51,231 nucleotides of DNA from Planctomycetaceae bacterium (GTDB taxonomy: Bacteria; Planctomycetota; Planctomycetia; Planctomycetales; Planctomycetaceae): assembly GCA_947476295.1 (NCBI GenBank), contig CANJQC010000027.1, positions 1-51,231 of the forward strand, given 5' to 3'. Below the pieces are notes generated by a model that was given only the letters and a program-made list of their open reading frames with translations, searched no databases and had not been told where the DNA came from. Positions 44,633 through 51,231 of this stretch are shown piece after piece. Position numbers and translations under genes: made by a program. Numbering within the stretch: the first letter of the stretch is position 1; each line of letters starts with the position of its first letter.

Positions 44633-45832
44633 ATGAATTGCCTGATGTCATTTGCCCAACGTGTGACCCTGATTTTACTCGCTGTGTGCTCTGCTGCACC
44701 ATTGTTTGGGCAGGATTTTCCCGCTCTGGAACTTGTAGGAACCGCTACAATTCCTGGTGATGCGGCTGACCTGTCCGGAGACTCGGCGCTGCTGGAAAAT
44801 GGTGAGCCTCGAAATCGTCTCGGCGGTTTCTCCGCGCTGGACTACTCCGGAACCGGAAACCAGTTTGCCGCGCTGTCTGACCGCGGACCAGACGATGGCG
44901 CTGTCGGGTATCCTTGCCGTGTGCAAACTCTGGAGATTCTGATTCAGCCTGGGAAATCTGAATCGGTCACTGCCTCCGTTGTCCGGACAACGCTGTTTAC
45001 CGACAGCAGGGGCCGTCAGTTGACTGGTTCGTCCGCTGCGATTGAGCCAATCGGTAGTATCGCGCACCGCTTCGATCCCGAGGGCTTTCGTTTCGGGCCC
45101 ATGGGAAGAATGTTTGTTTCGGATGAGTATGGTCCTGTACTGCTTCAGTTCGCCGCCAGTGGCCGTGAAATTTTTCGATTCACACTGCCTGAACATCTGC
45201 AGGTGCGGCATCCGTCTCCGGATCGTCTGATGGAAGTTCAAGTCAATGACAAGGGCCGCGCTTCCAATCGAGGCATGGAGGGGTTGGCTGTTTCAAGAGA
45301 CGGAAAAAGCCTGGTTGGCTTGATGCAAAGCCCATTGCTTCAGGACGCTGAGCGAACGGACGATGGCCTTGTCTCCGGCCGGAATTGTCGTTTGATTCAG
45401 ATCGACATCGAAAATGGACGCACTCAGGAGTTTGTCTATCAGCTGGAAAGTGTGAAAAATGGCAACAGTGAAATTGTTGCCTATGCTCCCAATCAATTCC
45501 TTGTGCTTGAACGTGACAGCCTTGCTGGCAACAAAGCCGCTTTTCGAAAACTGATACATATCGATGTCACAGGAGCTACAGATGTATCAGATCGCGACCA
45601 GTTGCCATCGGGAGACCTGCCTGCGGAAATTGTCCCTGCGGCAAAAAAGATTTTCCTCGATTTGCTGGATCCTCAATGGGGCCTTGCAGGAGAATCCATG
45701 CCCGAAAAACTCGAAGGCCTGACGTTCGGCCCGCAACTGCCTGATGGTCGAAGTACTCTGCTTGTGGGATCAGACAATGATTTCGAATCGAGAGATCCAT
45801 CAGTGATCTGGGTCTTTGCCTTACGTCGTTAA
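44633..45832 (+). CDS. secreted phytase-like (esterase-like) domain protein
   Basis: The product has 399 residues from the ATG at 44633, or four fewer from the ATG at 44645. It has a signal peptide (hydrophobic 'VTLILLAVCSAAPLFG') and then a phytase-like beta-propeller of the 'esterase-like activity of phytase' family. Matching blocks are 'LGGFSALDYSGTGNQFAALSDRGPDDG', 'RFDPEGFRFGPMGRMFVSDEYGP', 'NRGMEGLAVSRDGKSLVGLMQSPLL' and 'EKLEGLTFGPQLPDG' (longer ones seen in part). These bear the conserved Asp/Glu of the family. The substrate is unknown. It is likely in the periplasm or outer space. A short hairpin follows the stop. Confidence 0.83.
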   Translation: MNCLMSFAQRVTLILLAVCSAAPLFGQDFPALELVGTATIPGDAADLSGDSALLENGEPRNRLGGFSALDYSGTGNQFAALSDRGPDDGAVGYPCRVQTLEILIQPGKSESVTASVVRTTLFTDSRGRQLTGSSAAIEPIGSIAHRFDPEGFRFGPMGRMFVSDEYGPVLLQFAASGREIFRFTLPEHLQVRHPSPDRLMEVQVNDKGRASNRGMEGLAVSRDGKSLVGLMQSPLLQDAERTDDGLVSGRNCRLIQIDIENGRTQEFVYQLESVKNGNSEIVAYAPNQFLVLERDSLAGNKAAFRKLIHIDVTGATDVSDRDQLPSGDLPAEIVPAAKKIFLDLLDPQWGLAGESMPEKLEGLTFGPQLPDGRSTLLVGSDNDFESRDPSVIWVFALRR

Positions 45833-45859
45833 CCCCCTCATCCGGCCTGTCGGCCACCT

Positions 45860-45887
45860 TCTCCCCCTTGCCAAGGGTAGAAGGGAC
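45860..45887 (+). terminator. possible terminator-like hairpin after the phytase-like gene
   Basis: CCTTCT-CCCCTTG and CAAGGG-AGAAGG are complementary arms with one unpaired base on each side and almost no loop, about 28 bp after the stop codon. No U-tract follows, so termination is doubtful. The adjoining word CTCATCCGGCCTGTCGGCC is self-complementary in part and may belong to the same intergenic repeat. Confidence 0.4.
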
Positions 45888-46098
45888 CTCGATAAAGCCT
45901 CAGAAAACACCACGATAAAATGCGTCACGGCGTTGCCCGGAGGCGCTGCATCTCTCGCGTTCAAAAAAGTTACCCAAAAGCCCGATGCCTTTATAAATTC
46001 TTAACAATCTGCGTGAACACTGCCGCTGTCGATGGTCGGCAATCAAGCCTGATTGGCTGGCACCTTCCAAATTACAGGTTCAGCAGGAAATTAGCATC

Positions 46099-46521
46099 GT
46101 GAAGAGAGTACTGATCGTGTTGTTAACATTCGGGTGTGGCTCGCCACCGGCCGATGTGCCAAAGGCAGAACTGCATCTGTTTAGCGGAATTGTTCAGGTC
46201 GATGGGAAACCTGCGAATGGCGCGCAGGTGTCGATGCATCCGGTGGAAAATTCGACTCTGGGAGTCGTGACACCGAACGGCGTAACAGACGAAAACGGTC
46301 TCTTTGCGCTGACGACATACAAGCCGGCGGACGGCGCACCGGCGGGAAAATACAAAGTCACAGTTTCCTGGTCGGATGTTACCAATGCAACGTCCAGTGA
46401 GCCCGAGACGGGCCCCGAGAAGCTTCCAAAGAGGTATCAGGACCTAGCATTATCAGGGCTTGAGGTGGAAGTGAAAGCCGGTGTCATGGATTCGCCGGTC
46501 CTTGAACTGACATCACGCTGA
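46099..46521 (+). CDS. small lipoprotein with transthyretin-like domain
   Basis: The 140-residue product starts at a GTG with AGGAA ahead of it. It has a short lipoprotein signal ending in 'LLTFGC' (Cys13). A carboxypeptidase-regulatory/transthyretin-like beta sandwich follows: 'FSGIVQVDGKPANGAQVSMHP', 'GVTDENGLFALTTYKPADGAPAGKYKV' (in part), and 'LELTSR' at the end. Such proteins commonly sit next to DUF1559 genes in planctomycetes. Its partner here is probably the DUF1559 gene at 46679, 157 bp downstream. The role is unknown. Confidence 0.85.
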   Translation: MKRVLIVLLTFGCGSPPADVPKAELHLFSGIVQVDGKPANGAQVSMHPVENSTLGVVTPNGVTDENGLFALTTYKPADGAPAGKYKVTVSWSDVTNATSSEPETGPEKLPKRYQDLALSGLEVEVKAGVMDSPVLELTSR

Positions 46522-46678
46522 AGAGAAAAAAGTAAGGCTCGGTCTGTGACCCATCCAGATTGAACAGTCAACGGCCTGCTGCCGCACACTCAAAGACTGT
46601 GTCAGTCATCGAAACATCAAAGCTCAAGTGGTTTGGGCTTGATCAAAAGTTGTCAAGAGTTGTCAAAGGAAGTTCATT

Positions 46679-47683
46679 ATGTTGGTTCAGAAGAGAAAGA
46701 CGTCCGTTCGGGGTTTCACCCTGATTGAGTTACTTGTCGTGATCGCGATCATCGCGATCCTGATCTCATTGTTGCTGCCAGCCGTTCAGCAAGCCCGAGA
46801 AGCGGCCAGAAGAACCCAGTGCAAGAACAATCTTAAGCAGCTTGGACTGGCCCTTCACAATTATGAGTCAACCTACGGCATGTTTCCTCCAAGCCGCATC
46901 AATCTCACGGCCCCGATTTTTCAGCAGACATGGAGCGTGATGATTCTGCCGTACATTGAGCAGTCCAATATGTATTCGCAATACAACTTCAATACGAACT
47001 GGTACGACACAGTTAACGATGCAACGACGACGGTCCAATTGCCCGCATTCGTCTGCCCATCGACGGCATCCGGTCGCTCGCTTCCCACAACTGCCTTGTA
47101 TTCAGCGCTCACAGGTGGTTCGCGTTCTGATCAGCCGATTTGGGGTTACAGCGACTACGGTTCCGTCAACGCCGTTCGAAATGCCTACATTGTCGCCAGC
47201 GGCCTTCCCTCGATTGGGACAAAGGATGCAATGGGTGGTCTTGGACGAGGCCCCGGTGGTACACGAATTCGTGATATTTTGGATGGCACGTCAAATACTA
47301 TGCTGATCGCAGAAGATGCTGGCCGTCCCAGCCAGTACATCGGGCGTCGGCCAGACAATAATCCACGAGTTGGAAATGTCGCTGTCGGAACTCCCTACAC
47401 AGCGGATGGGTGGGGCTGGGCTGATATAAACGGTGGCTTCAGCGTTGACGGTGCGAACACGGCCGGTCTCCAAAACAACACCAGCAGCAGTGGGACAACA
47501 ACGATTCTCGGAACGTGCTCAATGAACTGCACAAATGACAGCGAAATGTACTCCTTCCATATCGGTGGCGTTCAAACTCTGCTGGGGGACGCCTCAGTCC
47601 GATTCCTCAGTGAAAACATTTCCGGCGCAACTCTGGTTGGCTTGATTACCCTTCGAGGCGGCGAAGTCAGCGGCGAATTCTGA
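46679..47683 (+). CDS. DUF1559 pseudopilin-like protein, copy 1
   Basis: The 334-residue product has a type IV pilin/type II secretion N terminus: a short basic leader, then Gly and '[20 protein letters not shown]' as the membrane helix. '[20 protein letters not shown]' and '[18 protein letters not shown]' follow, both hallmarks of DUF1559. The C-terminal half has the '[14 protein letters not shown]' block and ends in 'GGEVSGEF', with '[16 protein letters not shown]' before it. A prepilin peptidase should cut before Phe. The AAGGAAG ribosome site is clear. It is followed by a terminator (47749-47793). Confidence 0.94.
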   Translation: MLVQKRKTSVRGFTLIELLVVIAIIAILISLLLPAVQQAREAARRTQCKNNLKQLGLALHNYESTYGMFPPSRINLTAPIFQQTWSVMILPYIEQSNMYSQYNFNTNWYDTVNDATTTVQLPAFVCPSTASGRSLPTTALYSALTGGSRSDQPIWGYSDYGSVNAVRNAYIVASGLPSIGTKDAMGGLGRGPGGTRIRDILDGTSNTMLIAEDAGRPSQYIGRRPDNNPRVGNVAVGTPYTADGWGWADINGGFSVDGANTAGLQNNTSSSGTTTILGTCSMNCTNDSEMYSFHIGGVQTLLGDASVRFLSENISGATLVGLITLRGGEVSGEF

Positions 47684-47748
47684 TTCAGCCTTTCAGGGAA
47701 AATCGCTAACCTGAAGAAGAACAGCATACACATAATCCGACATAATCC

Positions 47749-47793
47749 GGGGACGCAGCTCATTCATCAATGATTGAGTTGCGTCCCCTTTTC
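47749..47793 (+). terminator. rho-independent terminator after DUF1559 copy 1
   Basis: GGGGACGCAGCTCA (47749-47762) pairs with TGAGTTGCGTCCCC (47775-47788), one pair being a wobble, followed by TTTTCC. The stem is 14 bp with a 12-base loop. The preceding ATAATCCGACATAATCC and the GGGGACG stem resemble a dispersed planctomycete intergenic motif, so it may be a repeat used as a terminator. Confidence 0.7.
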
Positions 47794-48056
47794 CATTCGT
47801 GATTGATGCAATACGCATCGCAAACGCACTATTGTGTCAGCTCAATAGCTCGTGACAATGAAATTAAAAAATCTTATAAATAAAACATTTTTCCCACTTC
47901 ACTATCAAGTTTAAAAACTTTACACTCAATTGGTGATGATGCGTCCATCGTTTTTCCAATCAGCCAATATTTGATTGCTGTGTTCACTGAGAGATTGCGT
48001 GTTCGGTGGATGGCATGGTGTCGTTTGTTTTATGTTCTTCAGAAAGGGGTTTGATT
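47794..48056 (+). promoter_or_regulatory. AT-rich leader upstream of DUF1559 copy 2
   Basis: The 263-bp stretch contains a markedly AT-rich segment (about 47855-47935: TTAAAAAATCTTATAAATAA and similar). It has no coding frame, and ends with the ribosome site AGAAAGGGG ahead of the ATG at 48057. It most likely holds a promoter; no single -35/-10 pair is convincing. Confidence 0.4.
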
Positions 48057-49172
48057 ATGTTGTGTTTCTCTGCAAATTCTCGTTATCGGCAACGAGGGTT
48101 TACGTTGATTGAGCTGCTGGTGGTGATCGCCATCATCGCAGTCCTGATTTCGTTGCTGCTGCCAGCCGTGCAGCAGGCTCGTGAGGCAGCTCGCCGCACA
48201 CAGTGCAAGAACAATCTGAAACAAATTGGATTGGCTTTGCACAACTACCATGACACGTACAACTCGTTTCCGCCAGGCTGGGTGTATGATCAAAACAGGG
48301 TTGCGGGTTCTTTCACCGGAAACGGCTGGGGCTGGAATGCGTTCCTGCTGCCGATGATGGATCAGGCGAACATCTACAGCACGATCAATTTCTCGCAAGG
48401 CTTCGGTGGTGGTTTGACTGCCGCCGGTACCAATGGCAGTGTGGGTGCTGGCAATATGGTGCTTGGCCCGGAAATCAACCAGATACCTTCTTTGCGTTGT
48501 CCGAGTGATCGAGGACTTCCGATGGCGACAGCTCGGCGGCACGCTGGCAACGGCGGTGGCGGAACTGCAGGAAATGGAGTTACAGCAAACAATGACCTTT
48601 GTGTGTTCGGAGCCCGCTCAAATTATCTCGGAGTCAACGGTGCAATTACTTCCGACGTAACAGCTGGAGGCTGCCAGTCAACTTTGCAGGATTGTACTGC
48701 CGGATTTACGCTTGGCAGGATCGGCGGAACTTTTGGAGGAAATAGCAAGACTGGTTTACGCGACATGCTTGATGGTAGCACAAACATCATTGTGATTGGC
48801 GAAAGGCGTTTCAAGGAAGTCACGGGAAGCCGCGTTGGCACCTGTGGGGTTTGGGCTGGTCTGCGGCAGAACATCACAACCACGACTGACCCTCAAGTGG
48901 CAAACTCATTCCAGTTCGTCGTTGGCAACACAATCCAGAAGATCAACACTCTTCCGGGTATCGTGCTTAACTCGCAATCGTTTTATGAAGGTTTTGGCCT
49001 TGGCAAGGGCGTCGTCGATCCTTCATGGCATGTATTTTCCAGCGATCACTCTGGTGGGGCGCAGTTCTGTCTGGGTGACGGCTCAGTTCGTCTGATCAGC
49101 GAAAATGTTGATGCGACGACCTACCAAAACCTTGCAAAAATTGCCGATGGTGGCGTCACTGGCGAATTCTAA
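48057..49172 (+). CDS. DUF1559 pseudopilin-like protein, copy 2
   Basis: The 371-residue product starts '[20 protein letters not shown]', where cleavage is expected after the Gly. It shares the helix and the '[19 protein letters not shown]' block with the neighbouring copies. A Gly-rich region (about 110-200) carries the central variable part. 'RDMLDGSTNIIVIGERRF' and 'FCLGDGSVRLISENVD' close the family core, and the end is 'GGVTGEF'. I chose the ATG at 48057 for its AGAAAGGGG ribosome site; the frame begins at 48006 but lacks one. It is followed by copy 3 after 69 bp, so these two may be cotranscribed. Confidence 0.94.
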   Translation: MLCFSANSRYRQRGFTLIELLVVIAIIAVLISLLLPAVQQAREAARRTQCKNNLKQIGLALHNYHDTYNSFPPGWVYDQNRVAGSFTGNGWGWNAFLLPMMDQANIYSTINFSQGFGGGLTAAGTNGSVGAGNMVLGPEINQIPSLRCPSDRGLPMATARRHAGNGGGGTAGNGVTANNDLCVFGARSNYLGVNGAITSDVTAGGCQSTLQDCTAGFTLGRIGGTFGGNSKTGLRDMLDGSTNIIVIGERRFKEVTGSRVGTCGVWAGLRQNITTTTDPQVANSFQFVVGNTIQKINTLPGIVLNSQSFYEGFGLGKGVVDPSWHVFSSDHSGGAQFCLGDGSVRLISENVDATTYQNLAKIADGGVTGEF

Positions 49173-49241
49173 ATCTTATTTTGTAATGTCTGGCTTTTTT
49201 GCCCAACTTTTTCAATTCATCAGTCAGAAGGATAAATTATT

Positions 49242-50354
49242 ATGTTAAAGGCTTCGATAATCCGACGACGCAGTCGCGGATTTACCTTGATTGAACTACT
49301 TGTGGTGATCGCGATCATCGCGGTCTTGATATCCCTGCTGCTTCCCGCAGTTCAGCAGGCCCGTGAAGCAGCTCGCAGGACGCAATGCAAGAACAACCTG
49401 AAGCAGATCGGGATTGCGTTTCACAATTATCACGACACGTTTGGCACGTGGATGAATTTTAACGTCGTTAACTATAGTGGCACTTCAGCAGCACCAGGCA
49501 CCGTAGCTAATGCGTATGGCTGGGTGATGCCGATTCTGCCAGGACTGGATCAGGCCAATGTCTACCAGGCGTACAATAAAAATCTGCCTCCGTGGGACCC
49601 GAGCAATGCGGCTGCGGTCTCCGCTGTGATTCCGGCGTTTATCTGTCCAAGTACACCGCGTGGGGCTAATTCAGCGTCAATCTCACTGACGGCTGCAGAA
49701 GCCGCAGCTTTGACTGGTGCAGCTTCGCAAGGTGCAATCACGATGACAGGTGGCGTGCTCGACTACATCTCGTTTGATAAAAGTAACAACAGTTACAACA
49801 ACACGGCCGGGGCGGCTCAGGGATATTATCAGACCGGAAATCGCAACGAAGGTCCGCTGGGTGAGTTTACCCAGGCTCGTTACAATGGTGATGCCTCTTC
49901 TTACAGTGATCGGTTGCTAACACTGAAAATCTCCGACATCCGGGACGGAACATCGAATACAATGCTGATCGAAGAAGTGGCTGCACGTGATTTTCTCTAT
50001 GCTAAGGGTGGCAAGCGGCAGAGTCCGATAGTTCAGGCGCTTACAGATATGGCATTTCGACAGGAGAGGAACGGCGGTGCGTTGTGGGCGGATTTCTTTG
50101 TACAGACACGGCCTCAGAGCACAACTTATGATGGTATCCCGAATCAAACAACCGGGGCTTTGATGACTGGAAGCTGCTTTATAAACTGCACGAATAGTCG
50201 AGCATATGGTACGGGGGGATACTCGTTCCATTCTGGAGGGATTAATGTCCTGCTGGCTGACGGAAGTCAAAGAACCATTAGTGAGAACATTAGCGGAGTG
50301 ACCTATAGGTCATTAATTAGCCGCGACGAAGGTGACCCAGTGGGCGACTACTGA
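49242..50354 (+). CDS. DUF1559 pseudopilin-like protein, copy 3
   Basis: The 370-residue product begins '[20 protein letters not shown]', with cleavage expected after Gly, and the same helix and '[18 protein letters not shown]' block as the other copies. The middle is rich in Ala, Asn and Ser. The family core '[18 protein letters not shown]' and '[20 protein letters not shown]' follows, and the end is 'EGDPVGDY'. An AGAAGGA ribosome site precedes the ATG. A strong terminator (50394-50433) closes the unit. Confidence 0.94.
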   Translation: MLKASIIRRRSRGFTLIELLVVIAIIAVLISLLLPAVQQAREAARRTQCKNNLKQIGIAFHNYHDTFGTWMNFNVVNYSGTSAAPGTVANAYGWVMPILPGLDQANVYQAYNKNLPPWDPSNAAAVSAVIPAFICPSTPRGANSASISLTAAEAAALTGAASQGAITMTGGVLDYISFDKSNNSYNNTAGAAQGYYQTGNRNEGPLGEFTQARYNGDASSYSDRLLTLKISDIRDGTSNTMLIEEVAARDFLYAKGGKRQSPIVQALTDMAFRQERNGGALWADFFVQTRPQSTTYDGIPNQTTGALMTGSCFINCTNSRAYGTGGYSFHSGGINVLLADGSQRTISENISGVTYRSLISRDEGDPVGDY

Positions 50355-50393
50355 CAGCAAATCAGCCGGTAACGATGGTACTGGTTAGTAACA

Positions 50394-50433
50394 GCGGTAA
50401 GAGGTTATTGATTTAATCTCTTACCGTTTTTTT
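50394..50433 (+). terminator. rho-independent terminator after DUF1559 copy 3
   Basis: CGGTAAGAGGTTA (50395-50407) pairs with TAATCTCTTACCG (50414-50426), one mismatch, with a 6-base loop. Seven T follow at 50427-50433. This is the clearest terminator in the window. Confidence 0.9.
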
Positions 50434-50481
50434 CAATGTCCCCGCTTAATCATTTTGCAATACGGTACTTGGGAGAGTTGT

Positions 50482-50973
50482 ATGGCGCGACGTCTGTCTT
50501 TAATTCTGGTTTTACTTCCCTTGGCATTTATCTGCGGTTGTTTTGGAGGTGGTCCAATGCCAAAAGACGTTAAACCAACATTCCCTGTCACGGGTATCGT
50601 TAATATTGATGGTAAGCCGACGAAGGACGTTCAGTTGTATCTGCCCGCGCCTGGCACCGAAGTTACATCCGATCAGTCAACGCCAATTGTAAGTGCGCCG
50701 GCAGCCTCTACTGACGAGAATGGGAAGTTCGCATTTAGCACTTATTTCCAAGGTGATGGACTTCCAGAGGGGGATTATGTCATCGCGTTTTACTGGACGG
50801 GTGGTGTGATGCCTAATCTCATGATTATCCAGGACGCAGAGCCAAAACTGATTCCGATTGCGGAGACGTTCAATCAAAAATACGGTTACCTCAACCGATC
50901 TGAGATCAAGTTCAAGGTCGAAGGTGGAAAATCTCTTGATCTGGGTGTTCTTGAATTGACAACAGCAAAATGA
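50482..50973 (+). CDS. small lipoprotein with transthyretin-like domain
   Basis: The 163-residue product begins 'MARRLSLILVLLPLAFICGC', a lipoprotein signal with Cys20. The mature part has a carboxypeptidase-regulatory-like beta sandwich ('FPVTGIVNIDGKPTKDVQLYLP', 'STDENGKFAFSTYFQGDGLPEGDYVIAFYW' in part) and ends 'LDLGVLELTT'. It resembles the lipoprotein at 46099-46521 in plan (signal, T-G-x-V-x-x-D-G-K-P motif, D-E-N-G-x-F). The ribosome site is GGGAG. It is separated from DUF1559 copy 3 by a terminator, so it has its own promoter. Confidence 0.86.
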   Translation: MARRLSLILVLLPLAFICGCFGGGPMPKDVKPTFPVTGIVNIDGKPTKDVQLYLPAPGTEVTSDQSTPIVSAPAASTDENGKFAFSTYFQGDGLPEGDYVIAFYWTGGVMPNLMIIQDAEPKLIPIAETFNQKYGYLNRSEIKFKVEGGKSLDLGVLELTTAK

Positions 50974-51115
50974 ACACAGCTGCGACCGACGTTTTGTGGT
51001 CTGCCCGAATGCGTTCTTTTGAAGTGGTCTGAAACTGGGAATTTCCCCCACCCTGCGACTATGAATGGCCGTTCCCGGCGTTATACCGCACGCGGTCATG
51101 AGTGAGAGAATTGGC

Positions 51116-51231
51116 ATAGGGGTAGGGAAGACCGTTTAATCCGGTCTCCCCTCCCTCCAAACCGTACGGGCGGTTTTCCCGCATACGGCTTTCCAGTCAG
51201 TAGTTGCCTGCGACGGATTGATCGAAACGAA
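51116..51231 (-). mobile_element. 3' end of a group II intron (domains V and VI; rest beyond window)
   Basis: On the minus strand, 51191-51159 reads as domain V. AAGCCGTA pairs with TACGGTTT with the AGC triad in place, then the distal stem GCGG/CCGC closes a GAAAA loop (33 nt against the usual 34). Downstream comes domain VI: AGGGAGGGG-AGACCG pairs with CGGTCT-TCCCTACCCCT, leaving an unpaired A (complement of 51123) that is eight nucleotides from the end. The element then ends in AT (51117-51116), as group II introns end in AY. The body and any reverse-transcriptase gene must lie to the right of this window. The 3' splice junction is between 51116 and 51115. Confidence 0.8.

Overview
The window looks like chromosomal DNA of a planctomycete (phylum Planctomycetota). 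The basis is three tandem DUF1559 pseudopilin genes, a DUF1573 protein, small transthyretin-like lipoproteins, ATP synthase b and c subunits with signal-peptide-like N termini, and intergenic spacers rich in long inverted repeats. No rRNA, tRNA, CRISPR array or complete insertion sequence was found. Assignment below phylum level is not attempted.

Layout, left to right. 1-895: 3'-truncated TlpA-like thioredoxin lipoprotein (minus). 1190-9543: complete F1Fo ATP synthase operon on the minus strand, in transcription order atpZ, atpI, atpB, atpE, atpF, atpH, atpA, atpG, atpD, atpC and a small unknown gene. It has a good promoter at 9610-9638 and long hairpins in two internal spacers. 9725-11824: an alpha/beta hydrolase-like secreted protein and a metallophosphoesterase. 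12067-14447: a plus-strand membrane/phospholipid operon (TVP38-type protein, CdsA-like cytidylyltransferase, CDP-alcohol phosphatidyltransferase). 14523-16481: SelB, convergent with a RraA-family gene. 17566-19122: an unrecognised polytopic membrane protein.

19637-35977 is a type VI secretion (T6SS) locus. The minus-strand arm, in transcription order, is an unknown small gene, a FliA-like sigma factor, tssA, tssB, tssC, a second divergent tssC, tagJ, tssE, tssF, tssG and tssH (ClpV). The divergent plus-strand arm is tssK and tssL, followed 21 bp later by an O-antigen-ligase-like/TPR membrane protein. The sheath (TssBC), baseplate (TssEFGK), cap protein (TssA), one membrane component (TssL) and the recycling ATPase (ClpV) are present. 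Hcp, VgrG, PAAR, TssJ and TssM are absent from the window.

38413-45832 holds a DUF1573 protein, a GalT-like uridylyltransferase, a CPA2-type antiporter, a decayed VCBS/FG-GAP gene, rlmN with a coupled small gene, and a phytase-like secreted protein. 46099-50973 holds two small lipoprotein genes flanking the three DUF1559 genes. At the right edge (51116-51231, minus strand) is the 3' end of a group II intron, with domains V and VI and the bulged branch-point A. The rest of that intron lies outside the window. At least seven kinds of long inverted repeat sit between genes across the window.
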